DNA from: an uncultured Burkholderiales bacterium
Lineage (GTDB): Bacteria > Pseudomonadota > Gammaproteobacteria > Burkholderiales > Burkholderiaceae
Direction: 5' to 3'
Length of the DNA: 15,587 nucleotides
Assembly (NCBI GenBank): GCA_903845315.1
Contig: CAIMWY010000029.1
Span: 1 to 15,587, forward strand
Shown: positions 1 to 6,744 of the stretch, one piece after another
How positions within the stretch are numbered: the stretch's first letter is position 1
Layout of the letters: each line of letters starts with the position of its first letter
Notes under the pieces: model-generated
The model's input: the letters and a program-made list of their open reading frames with translations, nothing else
Told to the model about the DNA's origin: nothing
The model's database searches: none
Translations under genes and position numbers: made by a program

Positions 1-1034
1 GTGATGAACAGGTAGCCTTCGATCTTGAAAGGCCGCCAGTTCGGGTCGCCTTGCACCGCCAGCCCGAGTGAGCCCGACAGCTCGTACAAGCTCACGATGG
101 TCACCAGCGAGGTGTCTTTGAAGATGGCGATGAAATTGTTCATCAGACCCGGCACCACATGCGCCAAGGCTTGAGGCAACACCACCAAGCGCTGCGTTTG
201 CCAATAGCCCAGTCCCAGTGTGGCCGCGGCTTCCAACTGACCACGCGGAATGGCTTGCAAGCCGCCACGCACAATTTCAGCGGTGTACGCCCCCGAGAAC
301 AAGGTGATGCCCACCAACACCCGCAGCAGCACATCGGGTGAGGTGCCTGTGGGCAAGAGCAGCGGAAACATGAAGCTGGCCATGAACAGCACCGAGATCA
401 GCGGCACACCGCGCACCAGCTCGATGTAGGTGATGCACACACTGCGAATGGCGGGCATCTGGCTTTGCCGCCCCAGCGCCACCAGCACCCCCAGCGGAAA
501 CGCCAGGCCTATGGACAAGCTGGCCAACATCAAGGTCAGCGGCAGGCCGCCCCACTGGTCGGTGGACACTGGGCTCAAGCCGGTGGGCACGCCCCACCCA
601 CTGCCGCCACCCATCAAGCCAAAAAACAGCAACCACACACCGGCCCACGCCAAGGCTAAGCTGCGCTTCCAGCAGGCCGGCATACAGCTGAGCACCAGCA
701 ACACCACCAAAGCCAGTGTGGCCAACACCGGGCGCCACTGCTCCTCAAACGGATAGCGGCCCAGCAAGATCAGGCGGTATTTTTCAGCCACCACGCCCCA
801 GCAGGCGCCGCTGCCGCGCACGGCTTGGCAGCTGTCGGCATCGGGGCGGAACACCGCGTGCCACAGTCCCCACTCAACAGCCGGTGGCAAGCACCAGGCC
901 AGCCAGCCGATCAGCACCACAGACACCAGCGCGTTGCCGGGCGTGCCCCACAGGTGGCGCTGGCACCAGGCCCATGCGCCGCCGTGTCGGGCGGGTGGGG
1001 TGCGTGCGGCGATCAGTTCTGTGCTCTGAGCCAT
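1..1034 (-). CDS. aapM: General L-amino-acid ABC transporter permease AapM (3' end beyond the window)
   Basis: This is an inner-membrane permease that, with AapQ, should form the channel of a broad-specificity polar amino-acid importer (HAAT family) fed by AapJ and powered by AapP. I translated it by hand from the complement: it begins MAQSTELIAARTPP and stays open to base 1, giving about 344 residues with the C-terminus missing. Hydrophobic segments run throughout. Near the end is the EAA loop that contacts the ATPase (EAAATLGLGYWQTQRLVVLP), followed by the typical NNFIAIFKDTSLVTIVSLYEL region. The start ATG shares one base with the aapQ stop (TGATG), so the two are translationally coupled. 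The ATPase gene aapP is expected just beyond the left edge. The family call is firm; the substrate range is inferred from the family. Confidence 0.93.
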   Translation of the reverse strand, partial: MAQSTELIAARTPPARHGGAWAWCQRHLWGTPGNALVSVVLIGWLAWCLPPAVEWGLWHAVFRPDADSCQAVRGSGACWGVVAEKYRLILLGRYPFEEQWRPVLATLALVVLLVLSCMPACWKRSLALAWAGVWLLFFGLMGGGSGWGVPTGLSPVSTDQWGGLPLTLMLASLSIGLAFPLGVLVALGRQSQMPAIRSVCITYIELVRGVPLISVLFMASFMFPLLLPTGTSPDVLLRVLVGITLFSGAYTAEIVRGGLQAIPRGQLEAAATLGLGYWQTQRLVVLPQALAHVVPGLMNNFIAIFKDTSLVTIVSLYELSGSLGLAVQGDPNWRPFKIEGYLFI

Positions 1035-2050
1035 CACCGCTCTTTCAGCGCCACACGTCGGTTGTAGGCGTTCATCAGCGCGGCGGTCAGCAGCGACAAG
1101 CTCAGGTACACCGCCATCACCAAGGCAATGCACTCCACCGCACGACCGGTTTGGTTGAGGGCGGTGTTGGAGATGTTCACCAAGTCGGGGTAGCCAATGG
1201 CCACAGCGAGCGACGAGTTTTTGATGAGGTTGAGGTACTGGTTGGTCATGGGCGGCACGATCAGGCGCATGGCCTGTGGCAGCACCACCAAACGCAAGGT
1301 CAGCCAAGGCGACAGGCCCACACTGCGCGCGGCCTCAGTCTGTCCTTGGGGCACCGACAGCAGGCCTGCGCGCACCACCTCGGCCACGAAGGCTGAGGTG
1401 TAGAGCGTCAAGCCCCAAGTCAGCGCTAAAAACTCAGGGCTCAGGCTGGCACCGCCCAGCACATTGCCGTCTTGCCAGATGGGCAAGTCCCACAGCCAGC
1501 GGCCATCCAGGTGCACCAGCCAGGGCAGGGTCAGACCGCTCTTGCTCAAAAACAGCAGGTCGGCCACATGCAGCGGTGTGTCACTGTCAGGCATCCACTC
1601 GACCAACAGCACGTACCACATGAAGAGTTGCAGCAACAGGGGAATGTTGCGAAACAGCTCGGTGTAGGCATAGCACAGGCCACGCGCCAGGGCGTTGCCG
1701 GACAAGCGCCCGATACCCAGCAGCGTGCCCCACAGCGTGCACGCCACGATGCCGATCAGCGACACGCGCAAGGTGTTGAGCAAGCCCACCGCAAAGGCCT
1801 GCCAGTAGGGATGGGTGGCGTCAAAGGGAAGCATCGACTCGCCAATGTCAAAGCCTGCGGTGTCCCATAAAAAATCAAACCCACTTTGAATGCCACGCGC
1901 ACGCATGTTGGTGAGCGTGTTGCTGAGCAACCAGCCCACCACGCCCAGCAACACGGCGATGAGCGCGGCTTGGTAAATCAGGGCGCGGGTGCGGCGGCTG
2001 TTCCAGTGCATGAGGCTGTGTGGGGAAGGGGTTCTAGATTGAAAGCTCAA
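1034..2050 (-). CDS. aapQ: General L-amino-acid ABC transporter permease AapQ
   Basis: Second permease of the amino-acid importer, about 338 residues if translation begins at the TTG at 2050. An ATG at 2011 (protein starting MHWNSRRTRAL) is an alternative that keeps the first membrane segment; neither site has a convincing Shine-Dalgarno sequence. Visible marks are the first membrane helix (residues about 24-44), the long periplasmic insertion typical of AapQ/BztB (about 55-85), the TELFRNIPLLLQLFMWY segment conserved in polar amino-acid permeases, and the EAA loop (EAARSVGLSPWLTLRLVVLP) followed by NQYLNLIKNSSLAVAIGYPD. It overlaps aapM by one base. The binding-protein gene aapJ, normally directly upstream, lies 2.3 kb away behind four unrelated genes. 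Confidence 0.93.
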   Translation of the reverse strand: MSFQSRTPSPHSLMHWNSRRTRALIYQAALIAVLLGVVGWLLSNTLTNMRARGIQSGFDFLWDTAGFDIGESMLPFDATHPYWQAFAVGLLNTLRVSLIGIVACTLWGTLLGIGRLSGNALARGLCYAYTELFRNIPLLLQLFMWYVLLVEWMPDSDTPLHVADLLFLSKSGLTLPWLVHLDGRWLWDLPIWQDGNVLGGASLSPEFLALTWGLTLYTSAFVAEVVRAGLLSVPQGQTEAARSVGLSPWLTLRLVVLPQAMRLIVPPMTNQYLNLIKNSSLAVAIGYPDLVNISNTALNQTGRAVECIALVMAVYLSLSLLTAALMNAYNRRVALKER

Positions 2051-2096
2051 CCCGAAGGATGGGGTCTTGCCTTTGTGGTTTCGCGCTCAATGATAG

Positions 2097-2111
2097 TTCG
2101 ATTGATTCGAA
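2097..2111. promoter_or_regulatory. Short inverted repeat in the aapQ / BLUF divergent intergenic region
   Basis: TTCGA-TTGAT-TCGAA is a perfect inverted repeat of 5-base arms around a 5-base spacer. It sits in the 175-bp gap between the divergent aapQ and BLUF genes and could be an operator. No clear -35/-10 pair is visible around it, and a repeat this short can occur by chance. Confidence 0.2.
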
Positions 2112-2225
2112 GGGATGCAGCAGGTTCCCCGCGCATCAGCAACGTATGCCAAGCAGTGACACCCAGCGACGAGATTGACATCTTGCTGTCAGCTTCGTAC
2201 TTCATGCTCACCCCCTAGAAATGAA

Positions 2226-2648
2226 ATGAACCGCAGCGAACCCTCCATGTCTTCTTCTCTGAATGCGCAGCCTCTTGAACGTTTGGTCTACACGTCCACT
2301 GCGTCTGAGCCCTTGGGTACCGTTGATCTATTCAATATTTTGAACCAGGCGCGTCAGAAAAATGCGCGACTCGGGATCACCGGACATCTCTTGTATGCCG
2401 ATGGCAAGTTCACACAGTGCATCGAAGGTCCTTGTGCATCGGTTGAAAGTCTTTGGCAATCGTTGCTCAAAGATCCCAAGCACGAAATGGTTCAAGTGAT
2501 CGAGCGTGGCCCAGTAGCGGTGCGGCGATTCGCCGAGTGGTCGATGGCATTTAGCAGCTATCGCTACTTGAACGCTTTCAACATGCCAGGCTTTTTCCCG
2601 CTCGATGCCAACGGTGTGTCTGAAAAATCTGCTTTATTGCAAAAATAA
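2226..2648 (+). CDS. Short BLUF-domain blue-light sensor protein
   Basis: A 140-residue flavin-binding photoreceptor of the single-domain BLUF type. The domain spans about residues 18-110. All key positions of the family are present: Tyr22 (LVYTS), Asn46 (KNARLGITG), Gln64 (FTQCIEG), Trp105 and Met107 (AEWSMAF), each one number above the AppA residues Y21, N45, Q63, W104 and M106. There is no fused EAL, GGDEF or cyclase domain, only a tail of about 30 residues, so it must signal through a partner protein. I chose the ATG at 2226; an in-frame ATG at 2247 is possible and upstream in-frame codons look non-coding. It is convergent with the Crp/Fnr gene, with 18 bases between stops. The BLUF assignment is firm; the output is unknown. 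Confidence 0.92.
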   Translation: MNRSEPSMSSSLNAQPLERLVYTSTASEPLGTVDLFNILNQARQKNARLGITGHLLYADGKFTQCIEGPCASVESLWQSLLKDPKHEMVQVIERGPVAVRRFAEWSMAFSSYRYLNAFNMPGFFPLDANGVSEKSALLQK

Positions 2649-2666
2649 TTTGCAGCATGACGCGTT

Positions 2667-3344
2667 TCACACCATAGCCAACATCTTGGCCTCTCGTCGT
2701 ATCACGGCTTGCTTCTCTAGCGTAGCAAGTGAGCGGTACAAGGCCTCGTGCGTGACACCCAGTTCGCTCGCCAAAGACTTAAGGCCCGTGTTGACTTGGT
2801 ACTGACCGTTGTTTCCTTCAGTCTGGATCAGGTGAAGCAGACGATCTTTGACGGACTTCATGTTCAATCGTTCGCATTGCAGCCTTAAGCGCTTGACTTC
2901 TAGGTTGAGCATGCTGATCCACCGACCGGCAAAAGCTGGGTCTGTGTTCAATGCGTCAGCCAGGGCCGCTAGAGGAATTTGAATGATGTCCGAATTGGCC
3001 GCCGCACGTCCATCGCAGTGATAGTTGGGCGATTGAAGACTTGCTTCGCTCACAAACCCATGCCGCGTCCTTTGAAGCACCACCGGGTCGCCTTGTTGGC
3101 TTAAGCGTTCAAGCGTGACTTCACCACTCACCACAAAAAACATCCACTGAGGTTTTTTACCCGTTTGAAAAATTAGGCTGCCTTTTTTGACAGATGTGCT
3201 CTGACAAAGAGCGTGAATGGCGCCTGGAAGCAAGAGTTTTAGGTTCGAGAGGGCTTTTAAAGAATTTTCAGGCATATGACTTAAATCATATGCCATCGCT
3301 TGTTCACACAGCACACTATGTATCAGCCCATTCGAGGATTCCAT
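2667..3344 (-). CDS. Crp/Fnr-family transcriptional regulator
   Basis: A 225-residue cytoplasmic DNA-binding regulator. Residues about 36-135 form the cyclic-nucleotide-binding-like beta barrel (KKGSLIFQTGKKPQWMFFVV, SGEVTLERL). A dimer helix follows, then a C-terminal winged helix-turn-helix (LKSLASELGVTHEALYRSLATLEK). The usual cAMP-contacting arginine-serine/threonine pair is not evident, and the N-terminal cysteines do not have the FNR iron-sulfur spacing, so the effector is not predictable. The start at 3344 is preferred because AGGA lies 9 bases upstream; ATGs at 3296 and 3275 and a TTG at 3377 are alternatives. It is divergent from the metal-binding protein gene, with a gap of 111 bases. 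A TATGA-N6-TCATA palindrome lies inside its 5' end, which suggests autoregulation. Targets are unknown; neighbours are the natural candidates. Confidence 0.88.
   Translation of the reverse strand: MESSNGLIHSVLCEQAMAYDLSHMPENSLKALSNLKLLLPGAIHALCQSTSVKKGSLIFQTGKKPQWMFFVVSGEVTLERLSQQGDPVVLQRTRHGFVSEASLQSPNYHCDGRAAANSDIIQIPLAALADALNTDPAFAGRWISMLNLEVKRLRLQCERLNMKSVKDRLLHLIQTEGNNGQYQVNTGLKSLASELGVTHEALYRSLATLEKQAVIRREAKMLAMV
3271..3294. promoter_or_regulatory. CRP-type palindrome, candidate autoregulatory operator
   Basis: GGCATATGA-CTTAAA-TCATATGCC is a perfect inverted repeat with 9-base arms and a 6-base spacer. Its core TATGA-N6-TCATA has the same geometry as the CRP consensus TGTGA-N6-TCACA, with one change per half-site. 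It lies within the first 25 codons of the Crp/Fnr-family gene, or at its start codon if translation begins at 3275. Binding by the encoded protein is inferred. Confidence 0.45.
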
Positions 3345-3455
3345 GTCACAAGATCCTGCCGAGCAAGAGCGTTGCAAGGTGCCTGAGTTTGCAAAAAAAA
3401 TCGGGCATCAACAACAATGGAAATTACACAACGGGTGTCAATAAAAGGAGTTTCT

Positions 3456-3737
3456 ATGACAGTCAATCAAATTCAAATTCACGTTGAGAACATCAAATGT
3501 GGTGGGTGTGAAAAGTCCATCATCAAAGGCCTGTCTGCCATCGAAGGCATCGCAAATATCTCGATCAACCGTGATCAACAGTTGGTCAGCGTAGACGCTG
3601 AAGACTCATTGCGTGACGCGCTTGTTGCAAAGCTCAAATCGATGGGCTATCCAGAGCATGGCAGTGTCAGCGGACTCGATGCCGGTTTTGCCAATGCCAA
3701 GTCGTTCGTGAGTTGCGCCATTGGGCGGGTCTCATGA
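3456..3737 (+). CDS. Heavy-metal-associated (HMA) domain protein, copper-chaperone-like
   Basis: A 93-residue cytoplasmic protein with one ferredoxin-like HMA fold (about residues 3-66). The metal-binding motif is Cys15-Gly-Gly-Cys18 in ENIKCGGCEKSIIKGL, and the domain ends with the usual KLKSMGYP. CopZ-type proteins of this kind carry Cu(I), or bind other soft metals, and hand them to P-type ATPases or regulators; no ATPase is in view. The start at 3456 is supported by a strong AAGGAG about 6 bases upstream. A C-terminal extension of about 27 residues with a third cysteine (FVSCAIG) goes beyond the typical domain. It is followed at 98 bp by the OsmC-like gene, which has its own promoter-like region. 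The metal is inferred, not shown. Confidence 0.88.
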   Translation: MTVNQIQIHVENIKCGGCEKSIIKGLSAIEGIANISINRDQQLVSVDAEDSLRDALVAKLKSMGYPEHGSVSGLDAGFANAKSFVSCAIGRVS

Positions 3738-3762
3738 CTTGGAAAGCAAAGAAACATTGCAC

Positions 3763-3791
3763 ATTAATATATTAATAAGTACTTATATAAT
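3763..3791 (+). promoter_or_regulatory. AT-rich palindromic promoter/operator upstream of the OsmC-like gene
   Basis: Two perfect palindromes lie end to end: ATTAATATATTAAT (3763-3776) and ATAAGTACTTAT (3775-3786). They run directly into a perfect -10 hexamer TATAAT (3786-3791), 44 bases before the OsmC-like start codon. The -35 region is poor and is covered by the first palindrome, the layout expected for a repressor-controlled promoter. The core TATATTAA recurs in the operator region at 13349-13356. The regulator is not proven; an ArsR/BigR-type protein is a reasonable guess. Confidence 0.5.
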
Positions 3792-3835
3792 GATTCCTGC
3801 GCCGATCAGCTTCTCGTCATAAACAGGAGATCTAA

Positions 3836-4285
3836 ATGTCCACAAAGACGATACATGTTGAGTTGAAGCAGCAATCAAATTATCAATTTTTAATTACATT
3901 CGATGAAAAAATACCGCCCCTACTTGGCGATGAACCAGCACCACTGGGGGACGGTAAGGGGCCATCACCCGTTCAGTTGCTTGCGGCAGCTGTAGGGAAC
4001 TGCTTGAGCGACTCGTTATTTTTTGCCTTGCAAAAATTCAAGCAGTCGCCTGAGCCCATCCACACCAACGTTCAAGCCGAGGTAGGACGAAATGCCGAGG
4101 GCCGGATGCGTGTTTTGGGCATGACAGCGAAACTGCATTTGGGCGTAGAGGCGCATGAACTGCATCAACTTGACCAAGTCCTGGAACAGTTTGAAGCTTT
4201 TTGTACGGTGACCCAAAGTGTGGGGCAGGGAATACCTATTCACACCCGCGTGCTGGACTCAAAAGGGGTCATCCTCAAGGACTAA
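3836..4285 (+). CDS. OsmC-family thiol protein
   Basis: A 149-residue cytoplasmic protein of the OsmC/Ohr superfamily, whose members use two cysteines to reduce organic hydroperoxides or react with sulfur species. Cys56 lies in the central helix (PVQLLAAAVGNCLSDSL) and Cys123 in AFCTVTQSV, matching the two conserved family cysteines. The fold order is beta-rich N-terminus, central helix, then a second alpha/beta half. It resembles the uncharacterised OsmC-like branch rather than classical Ohr. The start is supported by AGGAGA five bases upstream. Its coding sequence is unusually AT-rich (16 G/C in the first 60 bases after the start, against 36 of 60 in a sample of cysW), which hints at separate ancestry. 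A role in persulfide or peroxide handling is inferred from the family and the operator. Confidence 0.88.
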   Translation: MSTKTIHVELKQQSNYQFLITFDEKIPPLLGDEPAPLGDGKGPSPVQLLAAAVGNCLSDSLFFALQKFKQSPEPIHTNVQAEVGRNAEGRMRVLGMTAKLHLGVEAHELHQLDQVLEQFEAFCTVTQSVGQGIPIHTRVLDSKGVILKD

Positions 4286-4394
4286 CTGCCTCCGACTAAA
4301 GGCAATGGCGTAAGCAACCTCAAGATTCCCTTGAACCTTCTGTAATCAAACAATGCAAGCGTTCGCCGACGCCAGCACTCAAGGCGTTCTCATT

Positions 4395-5435
4395 TCAGCG
4401 AATCGGGATGGCATATTGCAAGCCACCCTTGTTCCACTGGGCGTTGAGGCCACGCTTCAAGCCGAGGGCCGTTTTTTCACCCAGGTGACGTTCAAACATC
4501 TCGCCATAGTTACCCACGGCTGAGATGGCGTGGGCCAGCCAATCGCGCTCTAACCCCAGCAGCTTGCCGGTGTCGTCTGACTTGCCCAATAGGCGCAGCA
4601 CAACCGGGTCGGCGCTTTCTGCTTTGAGGGCTTCGAGGTTGGCTGCCGTGATGCCCGCCTCTTCGGCTTCGATCAAGCCATAAATGGTCCACTTCACAAT
4701 TGCCAGCCATTCGTCGTCACCGCGACGCACCAAGGGGCCCAACGGTTCTTTGGAAATCAGCTCGGGCAAGATCACATGGTCTTTGGGATTTTTGGCTTCT
4801 TTGGCCCGGATCGAGGCCAAGCCTGAACCGTCGGTGGTGTAGGCCTTGCAGCGGCCTGCAAAGTAGGCGGCGTTGGCGGCATCAAATTTTTCAAACACCA
4901 CGGGTTTGAGGTTGAGTGTGTTGGCGCGTGAAAAGTCGCTCAGATTTTTTTCGGTGGTGGTGCCCGATTGCACGCACACCGTGGCTCCCTTGAGCTGCTT
5001 GGAACTTTTGATGTTGGCTTTAACGGGCACCATGAAGGCTTGGCCGTCGTAAAAAGTCACGGCGGTTTGGTGCAGGCCCAGGGATGCATCCCGTGTGAGT
5101 GTGAAGGTGGTGTTGCGCGACAACACATCCACCTCACCCGATTGCAGCGCAGTGAAGCGCTGGGGTGCTGACAGGGGAACAAACCGTACTTTGTTGGCGT
5201 CACCCAACACTGCAGCAGCCACAGCGCGACACACGTCCACATCCAAACCACTCCACTTGCCTTGGCTGTCGGCAGCGCCAAAACCAGCCAAGCCAGTGTT
5301 GACCCCGCACACCACTTGGCCACGTTGTTTCACCGCATCCAGTGTCTTGCCTGCCCAGGCTTGTGACACGCACAGTCCAAAAGCCACAGTTGTCAGCAAA
5401 GTGCGCAAAGAGGTATGAATGAGGCTGATTGTCAT
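4395..5435 (-). CDS. aapJ: General L-amino-acid ABC transporter periplasmic binding protein AapJ
   Basis: A 346-residue periplasmic solute-binding protein that captures polar amino acids for AapQM. Residues 1-28 form a Sec signal peptide ending AWA before GKTLDAV. The mature part has the hallmark AapJ/BztA stretch: VVCGVNTGLAGFGAADSQGK, then GLDVDVCRAVAAAVLGD, RFTALQSGEVDVLSRNTTFT and GNYGEMFERHLG near the end. The start at 5435 is chosen because GGAG precedes it by five bases and it gives a clean signal peptide; the open frame extends to 5522 without other support. It is divergent from the propeller lipoprotein gene. It lies upstream of aapQM in the same direction but is separated by 2.3 kb, so it is probably transcribed alone, an arrangement also compatible with higher demand for the binding protein. 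Confidence 0.95.
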   Translation of the reverse strand: MTISLIHTSLRTLLTTVAFGLCVSQAWAGKTLDAVKQRGQVVCGVNTGLAGFGAADSQGKWSGLDVDVCRAVAAAVLGDANKVRFVPLSAPQRFTALQSGEVDVLSRNTTFTLTRDASLGLHQTAVTFYDGQAFMVPVKANIKSSKQLKGATVCVQSGTTTEKNLSDFSRANTLNLKPVVFEKFDAANAAYFAGRCKAYTTDGSGLASIRAKEAKNPKDHVILPELISKEPLGPLVRRGDDEWLAIVKWTIYGLIEAEEAGITAANLEALKAESADPVVLRLLGKSDDTGKLLGLERDWLAHAISAVGNYGEMFERHLGEKTALGLKRGLNAQWNKGGLQYAIPIR

Positions 5436-5540
5436 AGGGGCTCCAGTGGGTGAAACGGACTGGGCATTGTCCGTCAAACGACCGCCAATATCGAAGCGAC
5501 TAATATTCAGCCATTCATACATAGACGCGGAGCCATGAAG

Positions 5541-6734
5541 ATGAACAACCCTCTCACGCTTGCAACTCGACTTTCAGTGATTCTGGCTTTTTGCTTCCTT
5601 GCTTCTGGTTGTGCGGTCATTTCACCCCTCATGGAACCCAAGACGCGTTATGCCTATGTGGCCAGCGAGGCCGATGCGCAGGTGTTGGTGATTGATCTGG
5701 ACACTGAGAAGGTGATTGAAAAAATCCCTACCGGCAAGGTGCCACACGCCATGGCAAGCTCGCGCAACGGAAAGATCTTTGTCAATAACCGAGGATCAAA
5801 AAATCTCACGGTGCTCCATGCCCATACTTTTCGCGTGTTAGGTGCGATAGACCTGCCAGGCACATCGTTTCAATTGGCAACTTCGCCGGACGAAAAAACA
5901 CTGGCCGTGGTGTACCGAGACGTGCTCAAACTGTCTTTGATCGATGTGGAGGAAAACACCATCCTCAAGACGATTGACATCGCACCTCACGACACCAGTT
6001 TCAATGGCGTAATGATGAAGCACCCCTACTGGTCACCCGATGGTAAGTTTGTCTATGTGGCCGATGCGGTGCACAAGCGCATCGTCAAGGTGGATGTGGC
6101 TGCAGGCCACGTGGTCAAGTCGATCGAAATCGATGGCTACAACCACTATCTACAAGCGTCGCCCGACGGACAACTGCTTTATGCGGTAAACGAACAGCAG
6201 GGCAGTGGCACCAGCCTGACGCTGATCGATGTCAAGACAGATCGCATTGTCAAACACCTGCCCGTTGCATTGGCGGCTGGTGAAAAGCCTTCCGGTCACC
6301 ACGGTGCGTTCACGCGTGATGGCCGCTACTACTTGTTTTGCAACGAAGGCGGTCAGCAGATGTCAGTGTTGGACACACGCACACAGTCTTGGGTCAAAAC
6401 CATCACCACAGGCAAGGGGCCTGGCCATGCAGCCTTGTCGCCCAATGGCCAGCAGTTTTTTGTGATTCACCACAACGACGGTGTGATCAGCGTGATCGAT
6501 GCCAATACCCTCACGCTGGTGCGTCACATCCAAATTGGCCAAGGCGACAAGCAGTCGCATGCCGCGTGGTTCACACCCGACGGCAAGTTCTTCTACGTGG
6601 TGGCTTCAGGCGACAACCAGTTGGTCAAGATTGACGTCGCCCAAATGGCAGTGGTCAGTCGAATGCCTGTGGGGGGACGCTCGATGTTTTTTGCGGTGAA
6701 AGACGGCATGTCGTTTCCGGCCACTGAGTATTGA
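5541..6734 (+). CDS. YVTN/YncE-type beta-propeller lipoprotein
   Basis: A lipoprotein of about 397 residues. The signal peptide ends in the lipobox L-A-S-G-C, with the lipidated Cys at residue 24 from this start; the next residue is Ala, so outer-membrane sorting is likely. The rest is a chain of about eight repeat units of some 40 residues, each of the form YVA...V.VID..T..VV..I..G..PH...SPDGK, which folds as a beta-propeller. Such domains bind ligands or partner proteins, and no catalytic signature is visible. GGAG at 5529-5532 is 8 bases from the ATG at 5541 but only 2 from the ATG at 5535, so I prefer the former. It is divergent from aapJ with about 100 bases between them and convergent with the amidase gene (10-base gap). 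The function is unknown. Confidence 0.88.
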   Translation: MNNPLTLATRLSVILAFCFLASGCAVISPLMEPKTRYAYVASEADAQVLVIDLDTEKVIEKIPTGKVPHAMASSRNGKIFVNNRGSKNLTVLHAHTFRVLGAIDLPGTSFQLATSPDEKTLAVVYRDVLKLSLIDVEENTILKTIDIAPHDTSFNGVMMKHPYWSPDGKFVYVADAVHKRIVKVDVAAGHVVKSIEIDGYNHYLQASPDGQLLYAVNEQQGSGTSLTLIDVKTDRIVKHLPVALAAGEKPSGHHGAFTRDGRYYLFCNEGGQQMSVLDTRTQSWVKTITTGKGPGHAALSPNGQQFFVIHHNDGVISVIDANTLTLVRHIQIGQGDKQSHAAWFTPDGKFFYVVASGDNQLVKIDVAQMAVVSRMPVGGRSMFFAVKDGMSFPATEY

Positions 6735-6744
6735 TCTGCATCTT

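Noticed and set aside
277..738. 153-residue minus-strand frame within the left edge
   Set aside because: It overlaps aapM out of frame, is rich in Gly/Ala/His/Arg and has no family features; aapM in the correct frame is open and has clear ABC permease motifs.
716..1396. 226-residue plus-strand frame opposite aapQM
   Set aside because: Antisense to conserved permease sequence, low-complexity Arg/His/Gln composition; a shadow frame of GC-rich coding DNA.
2667..3377. Classification of the Crp/Fnr regulator as FNR/ANR oxygen sensor
   Set aside because: The cysteines do not have the spacing of the FNR iron-sulfur ligands and the recognition helix differs.
4286..4394. Possible terminator hairpin after the OsmC-like gene (TGCCT...AGGCA near 4288)
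   Set aside because: The stem is only 5 bases with no T run; I cannot support a terminator there.
5541..6734. Assignment of the propeller lipoprotein as NirF (heme d1 biosynthesis)
   Set aside because: Length and lipidation are similar but the repeats are YncE/YVTN-like and no nir or heme d1 genes are nearby.
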